Origin: Deinococcus actinosclerus
GTDB taxonomy: Bacteria; Deinococcota; Deinococci; Deinococcales; Deinococcaceae
Direction: 5' to 3'
NCBI RefSeq assembly: GCF_001507665.1
Contig: NZ_CP013910.1
Span: 2,665,501-2,729,500, forward strand
DNA length: 64,000 nt
Part shown: piece by piece, positions 53,882 through 64,000 of the stretch
Layout: every line of letters starts with the position of its first letter
Numbering within the stretch: the stretch's first letter is position 1
Position numbers and translations under genes: made by a program
The notes under the pieces: model-generated
Seen by the model: the letters and a program-made list of their open reading frames with translations, nothing else
Database searches by the model: none
Told to the model about the DNA's origin: nothing

Positions 53882-54463
53882 ATGACCCTGCGTACCCTGC
53901 TGACCGCTGCCGTTCTGACGTCCTCGCTGGCCCAGGCGCAGACGACCATCTTCAACATCCCGGCCCTGCCTCCGCGCAGCAGCGCGCCCGCCACGCCCAC
54001 GGCTCCCGCCCCCACCCCGGCGCCGGCGCCCACCAGCCCGGCCGCGCCCGGGATCAGCACGCTGCCCATGAAGAACCCTGTCCTGAGCGCCGCGCACAGC
54101 GCGAACCTGAACGGCCCCGGCAGCCTGCGCGTCGGTCAGGCCACCACCTGGACGTTCACGCTGACCAACCAGGGCGAGCAGCCCATCAACCTCCAGCACG
54201 GGGCGTGCGACGTGCGCTTCGAGGTGCTCGACGCCGCCGGGAAGATCGTGCGGGCCAACCCCACGGACACGGTATGCACCATGCAGCTGGTCATCACGGA
54301 CGTCGCGCCGGGCGAGACGATGGACGTGCAGGCCATCCGCTGGGACGGCCGTGACAGCGCCGGGAAGGCCCTGCCCGCCGGGGAGTACACCATCCGCGCG
54401 GTGTTCAGCGGCGCCGGCGTGCGGATCATGGCCGAGGAGTTCCCGGTCACCATCAAGAACTGA
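53882..54463 (+). CDS. Secreted BsuPI-domain protein
   Basis: 193 aa. Signal peptide MTLRTLLTAAVLTSSLAQAQ, a Pro/Ala/Thr linker (about residues 30-60), then an Ig-like domain with WTFTLTNQGEQPINLQHGAC, WDGRDSAGKALPAGEYTIRA: the pattern of BsuPI-type proteinase inhibitors. ATG 53882; an ATG at 53864 is possible. Role outside the membrane unknown. Confidence 0.82.
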   Translation: MTLRTLLTAAVLTSSLAQAQTTIFNIPALPPRSSAPATPTAPAPTPAPAPTSPAAPGISTLPMKNPVLSAAHSANLNGPGSLRVGQATTWTFTLTNQGEQPINLQHGACDVRFEVLDAAGKIVRANPTDTVCTMQLVITDVAPGETMDVQAIRWDGRDSAGKALPAGEYTIRAVFSGAGVRIMAEEFPVTIKN

Positions 54464-54514
54464 AACGCAGCGGGGAGGCGCGGCGGAGGTCACTCCCCGC
54501 GCCTCTTCCCTATG

Positions 54515-55045
54515 TCAGCCGCGCAGCCGGGCGAGTTTCACGCTGTCCCAGCGCCGCCCCGCCCACGCCCGTGCCTGCGGGATGCGGGCGCACTCGTGAA
54601 AGCCCACGCAGGCCGCCGCGCGGATCATCCGTTCATTGCCGCCCCAGGTGGTCAGGGTCAGGACATGCGCGTCCGTCTCGGCGAGGGTCGCCGCCGCCCA
54701 GAGGTCCAGCGCCCGCGTGCCCAGCCCGCCGCCCCAGTGCCCCGGGTCGAAGATCAGGATGCCCAGGTCCCACCAGCCGCCGCCCGCCGGGGCTTCCTCG
54801 GCGCGGCTGACCTGCCCGATGCACATGCCGTCCAGCGCGATCACCCGCAGGTCGGGACTGGCGGGGCGCGCCAGGGTCTGCTCGCGGTAGGTGTCGAAGG
54901 GCAGCGGCTCCGGCTGTCCAGTGTGGAAGTACGGGGCGTCCCAGCGTTTCCACTCGGGGTCCGGCTCGGCGTGCGTCCAGCGCCAGAGGACCGGGAGGTC
55001 GTCCGGGCGGCGCTCGCGCAGGGTCAGATCGGGAGAGTCGGGCAT
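54515..55045 (-). CDS. GNAT family N-acetyltransferase
   Basis: 176 aa. RimJ/RimL-like: LRERRPDDLPVLWRW, GQVSRAEE, DLGILIFDPGHWGGGLGTRALDL, NERMIRAAACVGFHE. TACGCT ends 8 bases before ATG 55045 (leaderless). Substrate unknown. Confidence 0.9.
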   Translation of the reverse strand: MPDSPDLTLRERRPDDLPVLWRWTHAEPDPEWKRWDAPYFHTGQPEPLPFDTYREQTLARPASPDLRVIALDGMCIGQVSRAEEAPAGGGWWDLGILIFDPGHWGGGLGTRALDLWAAATLAETDAHVLTLTTWGGNERMIRAAACVGFHECARIPQARAWAGRRWDSVKLARLRG

Positions 55046-55133
55046 CGGCCCCCAGCGTAGCGGCGGGCCCCACCCATGGGATGCGCCTTTTGCCGGATGC
55101 AACCCCGCCCGCGGGGGGCGCGTAATGGGGGGC

Positions 55134-56354
55134 ATGAGTGATGGAACCCCCGGACCGCTGACGCCGCCCGACTCGATGCTGAAAGCGCCGGAGGCCGTCC
55201 CGAGCGTGCAGCCCGTGCAGGCGCCCGAGATGGTGCCCCTCTCGCCCGAGGACCGCGCGCGGCTGGAGGCGATGGCGCAGGCCTTCGCTCAGGACGTCCT
55301 GAGCGCGGGGGCGCACACCCCGGAGTTCAAACGCAAGCTGGACGCCGTGCATGAACTGGGCCTGCCCGAGCAGCGCGCCGCGGCGCAGAGCAGCAACCGC
55401 ATGCTCGACCGCCCACTGCGGGCCACGCGGGCCGGGGCGCTCGCGGAGGGCAGCGATATCCTGCGCGGCCTGACCGACCTGCGCCGCACCGTCGAGGACC
55501 TCGACCCCAGCCGCGCCCCCACGCCCCGGCGCCTGTTCGGGAAGCTGCCGGGCGGGAAGAAGGTGCAGAACCACCTCGACCGCTACCAGAGCGCGCAGTC
55601 GCACCTGAACGGCATCCTGGAGGCGCTGTACCGCGGGCAGGACGAACTGCGGCGCGACAACGCCACCATCGAGACCGAGAAGGTCCACCTGTGGGACACC
55701 ATGCAGAAACTGCGGCAGTACGCGCACGTCGGGAAGGCCGTGGACGAGGCCCTGACGCGCCGCCTGACGGAGTTGCAGGCCACCGACCCGGAGAAGGCCC
55801 GCATGGTCAGCGAGGAGCTGCTGTTCGCGGTGCGGCAGCGCGTCACGGACCTCCTGACGCAGCTGGCGGTGAGCATCCAGGGGTACCTCGCGCTGGACCT
55901 CGTGCGGCGCAACAACATGGAGCTCATCAAGGGTGTGGACCGCGCCACGACCACCACCGTCAGCGCCCTGAAGACCGCGCTGATGGTCTCGCAGGCGCTC
56001 GGGACGCAGCAGGCGGTGCTGGGGCAGGTCACGGCGCTGAACGACACGACCGGGCGCATGATCGGCTCGACCGCGCAGCTCCTGAAGCAGCAGAGCACCG
56101 AGATCCAGCGGCAGGCGGGCAGCGCCACCGTGGACCCGCAGATCATCCAGGCGGCGTTCCGGGACGTGTACGGCGCGCTGGACGCCATCAGCGCGTACCG
56201 CACGCAGGCCCTTGACCGCTTCCGCGAGACGATGACCGTGCTGGACAAGGAGGTCGCGCAGGCGCAGACGTACCTCGACCGCGAACGCCAGAACGCCGCG
56301 CGGGAAGTCGCGCAGGGCCTGAACGTCACCGAGAAAGGCGACCTGAAACTCTGA
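55134..56354 (+). CDS. Toxic anion resistance protein, TelA family
   Basis: 406 aa from ATG 55134 (TAATGG five bases before). Long helical protein with VDEALTRRLTELQATDPEKA, SIQGYLALDLVRRNNMELIK, GVDRATTTTVSALKTALMVS and the C-terminal helices, all TelA hallmarks. TelA members go with tellurite and envelope-stress genes, but here no Ter genes are adjacent. ATG 55125 is an alternative start. A kinase gene follows after 29 bases. Confidence 0.93.
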   Translation: MSDGTPGPLTPPDSMLKAPEAVPSVQPVQAPEMVPLSPEDRARLEAMAQAFAQDVLSAGAHTPEFKRKLDAVHELGLPEQRAAAQSSNRMLDRPLRATRAGALAEGSDILRGLTDLRRTVEDLDPSRAPTPRRLFGKLPGGKKVQNHLDRYQSAQSHLNGILEALYRGQDELRRDNATIETEKVHLWDTMQKLRQYAHVGKAVDEALTRRLTELQATDPEKARMVSEELLFAVRQRVTDLLTQLAVSIQGYLALDLVRRNNMELIKGVDRATTTTVSALKTALMVSQALGTQQAVLGQVTALNDTTGRMIGSTAQLLKQQSTEIQRQAGSATVDPQIIQAAFRDVYGALDAISAYRTQALDRFRETMTVLDKEVAQAQTYLDRERQNAAREVAQGLNVTEKGDLKL

Positions 56355-56383
56355 ACGGGCCGCAATCGCAGGACCGGGAGGGT

Positions 56384-57028
56384 GTGCTGGCGTGGCTCGC
56401 GGCCCGCTGGGCGGCCCTCCCGGCAGACCCGGTCGCGCGGGTGGCGGTGGACGGGGTGGACGGAGCGGGCAAGACCACCCTGGCCGACGAGCTCGCCGGG
56501 CGGGTGCGGGCGCTGGGGCGGCCGGTCATCCGCGTGAGCACCGACGGCTTTCACCAGCCCCGCGCCGCCCGGTATGCGCGGGGGCGCACGTCGCCGGAGG
56601 GCTTCTACCGCGACTCGTACGATCTGGCGGCGCTGGCGCGCGAGGTGCTCTCTCCGCTGTCGCCCGGCGGCACCCGGCGGTACCGCACGTCGGTGTTCGA
56701 CGTCACCCGCGACGAACCCGTGCCCGGCCCTGCACTGGCGGCCGCGCCGGACAGCCTCCTGATCGTGGACGGGCTGTTCCTGCACCGCCCGGAACTGCGC
56801 GGCTGGTGGCACGACTCGGTGTTCCTGCGCGTGCCGTTCGCGGTCTCGGTGCCGCGTGGCGCCGCACGCGGGCCGGGCTTCGGCTCGCCCGACCCGGCGG
56901 CCGCCAGCAACCGCCGCTACGTGGCAGGCAACGAACTGTACTTCCACGAGGCGGACCCGGAAGCGCAGGCGGGCGTGGTGCTGGACTACACCGACCTGAC
57001 GGCTCCCAGGGTAGTCACGGCCCGGTAA
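56384..57028 (+). CDS. Uridine kinase-like P-loop kinase
   Basis: 214 aa. Walker A VDGVDGAGKTTLADEL at about residues 22-37, then VSTDGFHQPR (substrate-binding Asp), YRTSVFDVTRD, IVDGLFLHRPELR and a C-terminal NELYF. It resembles uridine/pantothenate kinase-type proteins; substrate uncertain. GTG 56384 has GGAGGG only two bases away, so CTG 56387 or an upstream CTG cannot be excluded. Confidence 0.85.
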   Translation: MLAWLAARWAALPADPVARVAVDGVDGAGKTTLADELAGRVRALGRPVIRVSTDGFHQPRAARYARGRTSPEGFYRDSYDLAALAREVLSPLSPGGTRRYRTSVFDVTRDEPVPGPALAAAPDSLLIVDGLFLHRPELRGWWHDSVFLRVPFAVSVPRGAARGPGFGSPDPAAASNRRYVAGNELYFHEADPEAQAGVVLDYTDLTAPRVVTAR

Positions 57029-57076
57029 CCACAGGCAGGGCCGCCTCCAGCTGGAAGCGGCCCTGCTCGCGGCGGT

Positions 57077-57262
57077 TCAGTGGTTGTCGGCGCTGACGCT
57101 CTGGGTGTCCCCCATGCCTTCGGTCGGGCTGAAGGTGAGGCACTGGGCGGTCTGGCCGCTCATGCTGACCTCAATCTGCCCGGCCGTGCAGTTCATGTTG
57201 TCGTTGAAGCGGCAGGTGGTGGCGTCGCAGCGGCTGACCAGACTCTGGCTCTCGTCGTTCAT
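57077..57262 (-). CDS. DUF1540 domain protein
   Basis: 61 aa. Cysteines at 12, 17, 25 and 41 (SRCDATTCRFNDNMNCTAG, QCLTF) match the small DUF1540 metal-binding-like fold. GGAGGTTCAC precedes ATG 57262. Function unknown. Confidence 0.85.
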   Translation of the reverse strand: MNDESQSLVSRCDATTCRFNDNMNCTAGQIEVSMSGQTAQCLTFSPTEGMGDTQSVSADNH

Positions 57263-57617
57263 GTGAACCTCCGTGACTGCCAGCCTGCCGGGACCGGCGC
57301 GGCGGGAACGTGAGGCGCGCTGCAAGGTGAAGGGAGGCTTCAAAACCGCAGTGAGCCGCTCCGATTACGCGGCAGCGGGATGCGGAGACCGTGCTGATCG
57401 GGCTCCAACAGGACAGGGGGAGCGGCATTCGCGGCGACGGACCTCAGCGCACCCTCACGGCTGGGACCGTCTCATAGGCGATTCAAATGATTCCACGTCG
57501 TTCGGAGTCGCCCGGTGGCCCCCTCACCCTTCCGTCGCATCGCTCCTCCCTCTCCCGCATGGGGAGAGAGGACAACGGAACGCGATCACGGTGCAAGCAA
57601 GTCAATTTAATCCCGTA
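57263..57617. other. Gene-free stretch
   Basis: No convincing gene. It contains a hairpin CTCTCCC-GCATG-GGGAGAG near 57555, a form common in intergenic repeats of GC-rich bacteria, and less GC-rich DNA around 57470-57500 and 57595-57615. The part just upstream of the DUF1540 start may hold its promoter, but no clear hexamers are seen. Confidence 0.4.
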
Positions 57618-58127
57618 TCAGTTCAGCAGTGTGGCGCGGATGCCCTGGGCGCAGGCGACGCGCCACGCGACCTGCGCGGCGTCCAGCTCGCCGTGTTCGC
57701 GCAGGCCGGCAGCGATGACCTGCACTTCGCTCCAGGCGCGGCGCAGCCTCGCGCGGGCGCGGCCCCGCAGGACGCTCAGGTACGCGTCGAGGGTCTCGCG
57801 TTCGTCCGGGTCGGTCAGGGCGCAGTCCAGCAGCAGGCGCGCGTCGCGTCCGGCGCTGGGGGCGGGCGTGCCGGTCAGCGCGGCGGCCTCGCGGGCGGCC
57901 AGGGCGACCATCACGACCTCCTCGGCCAGCGCGCGGTTCAGGCGCAGCGCGGCGGGGTCGGGGGCGCAGCTGTAGGTGACGCCGTCGAGCGTGACCCGCT
58001 CCAGGCGCAGTGGGGCGCGGGGATGGGTGTGGGCCAGAAACGCCTCGGCGGCCAGGGCCAGGGCGGTGGCGCCGGGGGCGGGCGTGAGGGCGTCGGGCGC
58101 GTGGGGGGTGGGATGGGGGCTGGTCAT
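57618..58127 (-). CDS. Hypothetical protein
   Basis: 169 aa. MTSPHPTPHAPDALTPAPGA, then an all-helical region with RALAEEVVMVALAAREAAAL and LRGRARARLRRAWSEVQVIA. No membrane segment and no motif I recognise. It stands alone, downstream of the ABC-F gene's termination region. Confidence 0.7.
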   Translation of the reverse strand: MTSPHPTPHAPDALTPAPGATALALAAEAFLAHTHPRAPLRLERVTLDGVTYSCAPDPAALRLNRALAEEVVMVALAAREAAALTGTPAPSAGRDARLLLDCALTDPDERETLDAYLSVLRGRARARLRRAWSEVQVIAAGLREHGELDAAQVAWRVACAQGIRATLLN

Positions 58128-58220
58128 AATCCTGACTTCCGTACTCAGGATAGGCCGGGAGGCATGAGACGCATGACCCGCTGTCCAGAACAGTGGGACC
58201 CCGCCATCAGGCGCTCAGGG

Positions 58221-60113
<1,893 letters not shown>

Positions 60114-60202
60114 GCCCCGCAGTATACCGCCGCCGCACAAAACCGGCGCCCTCCCCGGCCACCACCCCCGCTTCCCTTATGAAAGATGTCAGATTTCTCT
60201 CT

Positions 60203-60208
60203 TACACT
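60203..60208 (+). promoter_or_regulatory. -10 of the FecR / CHASE2 operon
   Basis: TACACT, 8 bases before ATG 60217, with no ribosome-binding site between them. The -35 is weak. Confidence 0.45.
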
Positions 60209-60216
60209 GAGAGCCG

Positions 60217-61749
60217 ATGAGGTTCCGCCCCGCCCCACTTCACCTCGCGCTGACGCTCGCGGCGATGACTCACGCCTCCTCCCTGGCCGCAGCGCCCACG
60301 CTGGAACGCGCGCAGGGGCGCGTGGAGACGCAGCGCGCGGGCGGCACCTGGACGCCGCAGGCCGCGGGCGAGATCACGCAGGGCCTGCGCACCGGGGCGG
60401 GCCGCGCCGACCTGCGCGCCGACACCGGGCAGATCACGGTGGGCAGCGTCTCGCGCCTGCGCCGCTACCTGGACGAGGCCGACCTGCTCCAGGGCCGCTT
60501 CTACCTGCGCGGCCCGGTCGCCGTCCACGTGCAGGGAAACCACCTCGTCATGGACCGGCCGGGCGCGCTGCGGGCCGACCTGGACGGCCCGGTGCGGCGC
60601 GTGGCCCTGCTGAGCGGTCAGGCGCGACTGGACCTGCTGGGTCAGATCGTCACGGTGAGGGCCGGGCAGCAGATCGATCTGCGCAGCGGCCAGATCACGC
60701 CGTTCCAGGAGACCGACCCGTGGTACGCCGCGCAGTTCCGCGGTGAGGGCAGCGCCGCCGTGCAGGCCACGCGTGGCGCCGTGACCCTGCGCCACGCCGG
60801 ACAGACCCGCAGCGCCCTGACCGGCGACACCCTGGAGATCGGCGCCTCCCTGAACACCGGGGCGGGCGCCTGGGCCGAGGTGGGCTTCACGGGGGGCGGC
60901 TACCTGCGCCTGAACGAGCAGAGCGAACTGAGTGTCCTGAGCATCGACCGCACGGACCGCGGCCGCGAGGTGCTGCTGAAACTCGCGAGCGGCACCGCCT
61001 GGAACGTCGTGCAGAAGGGCCAGGGCGGCTACCGGATCGACACGCCGGTCGTGAGTACCGCCGTGCGCGGCACGGTGTTCCGCGTGGACGCCCAGGGGCT
61101 CGTGAAGGTCTTCGAGGGCCAGGTGGCGCTGCCCAGTAACGCCGATCAGACCGTCCGCGCCGGGCAGCAGCGGGAGAGCTCCGGGCACGTGGCCGAGCTG
61201 ACCCTGGACGCCACGGACCGCTTCAATCAGGCCCTCGACGCCGAGCGGGCCCGGCCCCTCACGCTGAGCCTGCCCCGCACCGGCCTGACCCTGGCGGAAC
61301 TGGCCCTGAGTGCCCGCAGCCTGCCCGACACCGCCCTGAGCGCCGAGGTCGCCGGGCAGCGCGTGAACTTCAGCGCCGACGGCGGCACGTACCGCCTGGA
61401 CCGCCTGACCGAAGCGCTGCCTGAGGGGACCTACCCGGTGCGGGTCGTGGCCACGCGCGCCGGGCGGACCGTGCAGCAGACCGTGACGGTCACCATCGAC
61501 CGCACCGCGCCGCAGGGCACCCTGAGCGCCACGCCGCGCGGGCACCTGCTGCTGCTGAGCGGACAGGTGCAGGACAACCGGGCGGCCCGCGTGCGCCTCA
61601 CCGCCCGCCTCGGCCCCCGCACCTACACCCGCCTCATGACGCCCGGCGAGCGCTTCGTGTGGGCGCTGCCCCTTCAGGAGCCCGGCGCGCCGCTCACCGT
61701 GAGCGCCCGCGACGCCGCCGGAAACGAGCGAGATGTCACGCTCCGCTGA
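60217..61749 (+). CDS. FecR domain protein, exported
   Basis: 510 aa. Signal peptide MRFRPAPLHLALTLAAMTHASSLA. Two FecR-like beta regions: about 25-150 (LERAQGRVETQRAGGTWTPQ) and about 180-330 (GEIT/GDTLEIGASLNTGAGA, RIDTPVVSTAVRGTVFRV). These are followed by an Ig-like tail with VTVTIDRTAPQG. Its 3' end overlaps the CHASE2-GGDEF gene by 17 bases, so the two are one operon. Such pairs are thought to sense the cell envelope, with unknown signal. Confidence 0.9.
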   Translation: MRFRPAPLHLALTLAAMTHASSLAAAPTLERAQGRVETQRAGGTWTPQAAGEITQGLRTGAGRADLRADTGQITVGSVSRLRRYLDEADLLQGRFYLRGPVAVHVQGNHLVMDRPGALRADLDGPVRRVALLSGQARLDLLGQIVTVRAGQQIDLRSGQITPFQETDPWYAAQFRGEGSAAVQATRGAVTLRHAGQTRSALTGDTLEIGASLNTGAGAWAEVGFTGGGYLRLNEQSELSVLSIDRTDRGREVLLKLASGTAWNVVQKGQGGYRIDTPVVSTAVRGTVFRVDAQGLVKVFEGQVALPSNADQTVRAGQQRESSGHVAELTLDATDRFNQALDAERARPLTLSLPRTGLTLAELALSARSLPDTALSAEVAGQRVNFSADGGTYRLDRLTEALPEGTYPVRVVATRAGRTVQQTVTVTIDRTAPQGTLSATPRGHLLLLSGQVQDNRAARVRLTARLGPRTYTRLMTPGERFVWALPLQEPGAPLTVSARDAAGNERDVTLR

Positions 61750-63199
61750 GCGGTCCCTGGCGCTGCTCACCGCGCCCGTCGCGGCCGCCCTGGCGGTCCT
61801 GCTGGCCCTCATCATGCCCGCCAACCCCCGCCTGGGCGACGCGCTCAACCGCGCCCTGCCCTCGGGCACCGACCGGCGCGTGGTGCTGGTCGGCATCGAC
61901 GACGCCACGCTGCGCGACTACGGGCGCGTGGGCAGCTGGCCCCGCGAACTGTACGGTCAGGCACTCGCCACGCTGGAACAGGCCGGGGCCACCGCCGTGG
62001 GCATCGACGTGCTGCTCACCGATCCCGCGCAGAACGACGCCCGACTGAAAGACGCCTTCAGCCGCTCGAACGTCGTGCTGGCCACCGCGCCGGGCGAATC
62101 CACGCTGCTCGCCAGCCCCGACTGGCGCTCCCCGACCGGCGTCAGCGCCCTGAACGTCAGCCCCGACGGGATCGTGCGCACCTTCCAGACCGCCTACCCC
62201 GACGCGGCCGGGCGGCTCGAACCCAGCTTCGCGCGGCAGCTGGCGGTGGCAGCGGGGCGGGGCGTGGACCTCAGCACGCAGCCTCGCCTGCTGCGCTACG
62301 CGGCCCCTGATCCGGATCGCCTGCCGGTCATTCCGTTCCGGGACGTCGTCAGTGGCAACGTCCGCTACGGCGACATCCAGGGCAAGATCGTCCTGATCGG
62401 CCTGACCGCCAGCGGCACCGGGGGCAGCGGCGTGCGCGACGTGACCGGGCAGACCGTGCCCGGCACCGAACTGCAGCTGCGCGCCGTGTCCAGCCTGCTC
62501 AGCCCGCCCTTCACCACGCTGCCCACCTGGCTGACCGCGCTGCTGGGCGCCGTCATCGCCGTGACCGCCGTGCTGGCGCGCGGCCTGTGGGGCTTCGCGC
62601 TGGCCATGCTGGCGCTGCTGGCCGCCGGGCCACTGTGGCTGGGCAATGTCCTGCTGCCCGGCGTGACCCTGTCGCTGGCGGCGATCATCGGCACGGCGCT
62701 GGTCGCCGCCGAGCGCTGGTGGAACCTGCGCACCCTGGCGCTGCGCGATCCCCTGACCGGCTTCGGGAACCGCGTGGCGTTCACGCGTGCCTTGGAGCAG
62801 CGCTGGGCGACCCGGCAGGACCGTCCGCTGGGCCTCCTGCTCGTGGATCTCAGCGGCTTTCGCAAGGTCAACGAGGTGTACGGCCCGCACGCCGGAGATG
62901 AACTGCTGCGCGACCTGTCGGGCCGCATCATGCAGCACAAGCGCCGCGGCGACCTGATCTTCCGCTGGGGCCCCGACGAGTTCGCGGTGCTGCTCGATCA
63001 AGCCAGTGCGCAGGAGGTCGCGCAGGTCGCGCGGCGCGTCCAGGAGTCGCTCGACCGCATCAGTTACCGTGACCTGCCCCTGCGGGCCAGCGTCGGGGCG
63101 TCCCGGACCGGCGACGACATCCAGACGCCCGTCGATCTGGTCGAGGCAGCCAGCCGCAGCCGCTACCGCGTGAAGTACCAGCGCGAGCAGCGCAGCTAG
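61733..63199 (+). CDS. CHASE2 sensor with GGDEF domain
   Basis: 488 aa. N-terminal membrane segment (9-28), CHASE2 periplasmic domain (about 45-260; VVLVGIDDATLRDYGRVGSW, GVRDVTGQTVPGTELQL), three membrane segments (about 262-335), and a GGDEF domain from about 340. The active-site motif reads RWGPDEF, Gly-Pro in place of Gly-Gly, and a RxxD inhibitory site (RRGD) lies five residues before it. Cyclase activity is therefore uncertain. Confidence 0.9.
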   Translation: MSRSAERSLALLTAPVAAALAVLLALIMPANPRLGDALNRALPSGTDRRVVLVGIDDATLRDYGRVGSWPRELYGQALATLEQAGATAVGIDVLLTDPAQNDARLKDAFSRSNVVLATAPGESTLLASPDWRSPTGVSALNVSPDGIVRTFQTAYPDAAGRLEPSFARQLAVAAGRGVDLSTQPRLLRYAAPDPDRLPVIPFRDVVSGNVRYGDIQGKIVLIGLTASGTGGSGVRDVTGQTVPGTELQLRAVSSLLSPPFTTLPTWLTALLGAVIAVTAVLARGLWGFALAMLALLAAGPLWLGNVLLPGVTLSLAAIIGTALVAAERWWNLRTLALRDPLTGFGNRVAFTRALEQRWATRQDRPLGLLLVDLSGFRKVNEVYGPHAGDELLRDLSGRIMQHKRRGDLIFRWGPDEFAVLLDQASAQEVAQVARRVQESLDRISYRDLPLRASVGASRTGDDIQTPVDLVEAASRSRYRVKYQREQRS

Positions 63200-63223
63200 C
63201 GCGCCCGGTCAGGGGGTCACGGT

Positions 63224-63265
63224 AGGTGCGGCCCGCCCTCCAGCGCTGGAGGGCGGGCCGCACCT
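63224..63265. repeat. 42-bp perfect palindrome between convergent genes
   Basis: Arms 63224-63244 and 63245-63265 are exact reverse complements over 21 bp with no unpaired centre. It lies between the CHASE2-GGDEF gene (plus) and nuoN (minus), so it probably works as a two-way terminator-like hairpin. There is no long T run. Confidence 0.85.
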
Positions 63266-63281
63266 GCGGTTCAGGCGGCGC

Positions 63282-64000
<719 letters not shown>

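Noticed and set aside
55134..57028. Tellurite-resistance or phage-defence island around the TelA gene
   Set aside because: No Ter genes, toxins, nucleases or integrase are nearby; neighbours are ordinary small genes.

Overview
The window is GC-rich (roughly 68-70% by eye) and looks like a chromosomal segment of a Deinococcus species. The evidence is the close match of its ribosomal proteins (bL25 of the CTC type, uS12, uL24, uS5) to Deinococcus radiodurans as I remember them, a GC-rich codon pattern, and many start codons placed 5-8 bases after a TANNNT -10 box with no Shine-Dalgarno sequence. The last feature is the leaderless-mRNA habit described for Deinococcus. I see no phage, insertion sequence, CRISPR array or replication origin.

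Layout. 1-1923: the right end of a SWIM zinc-finger / DUF5691 pair, read leftwards off the window edge behind a promoter with a 17-bp palindromic operator. 1945-19243: a continuous minus-strand translation block, rpsL-rpsG-fusA-(membrane protein)-tuf-rpsJ-rplC-rplD-rplW-rplB-rpsS-rplV-rpsC-rplP-rpmC-rpsQ-rplN-rplX-rplE-rpsN-rpsH-rplF-rplR-rpsE-rpmD-rplO-secY-adk. It joins the str, S10 and spc operons. It is broken by a terminator plus new promoter before rpsH, by a terminator and unknown membrane gene between fusA and tuf, and by a 1-base frameshift in tuf. 19328-24198: a tRNA-Ser(CGA), an AAC(3)-type acetyltransferase, long-form HflX, an endonuclease/exonuclease/phosphatase-fold membrane protein and a small proline-rich protein.

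24206-36560: two zinc peptidases, a feoABC ferrous iron operon (feoC frameshifted) behind an operator-like palindrome, ddl, a peptide-type ABC transporter (binding protein and two permeases, no ATPase here), the YgfZ folate/Fe-S protein and bL25. 36785-40562: efp, accB-accC (first step of fatty acid synthesis), a methyltransferase and a small unknown protein. 40621-49215: an acetate-use region with acs, an XRE-cupin regulator/GNAT pair, a TPR protein with a degenerate GGDEF domain, an MFS exporter and the ActP/DUF485 acetate symporter. acs and the symporter operon share a 16-bp upstream motif that is 15/16 identical and in the same orientation relative to both genes.

49316-64000: moaA, a GntR/UTRA regulator, rpmI-rplT with its own promoter, several GNAT and DinB-type small enzymes, a TelA-family protein with a uridine-kinase-like protein, a DUF1540 protein, an ABC-F ATPase, an overlapping FecR / CHASE2-GGDEF pair, a 42-bp perfect palindrome, and the 3' part of nuoN running off the right edge.

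The most notable points are two single-base frameshifts in C/G homopolymers (tuf, feoC), two genes that appear to start with CTG (rpsL and a GNAT gene at 51994-52809, the latter behind a 17-codon ORF with a strong ribosome-binding site), the split spc operon, and the shared acetate-gene motif. Most of the window is conserved housekeeping DNA. I did not find a clear, complete, undescribed system; the closest candidate is the SWIM/DUF5691 cluster cut by the left edge.
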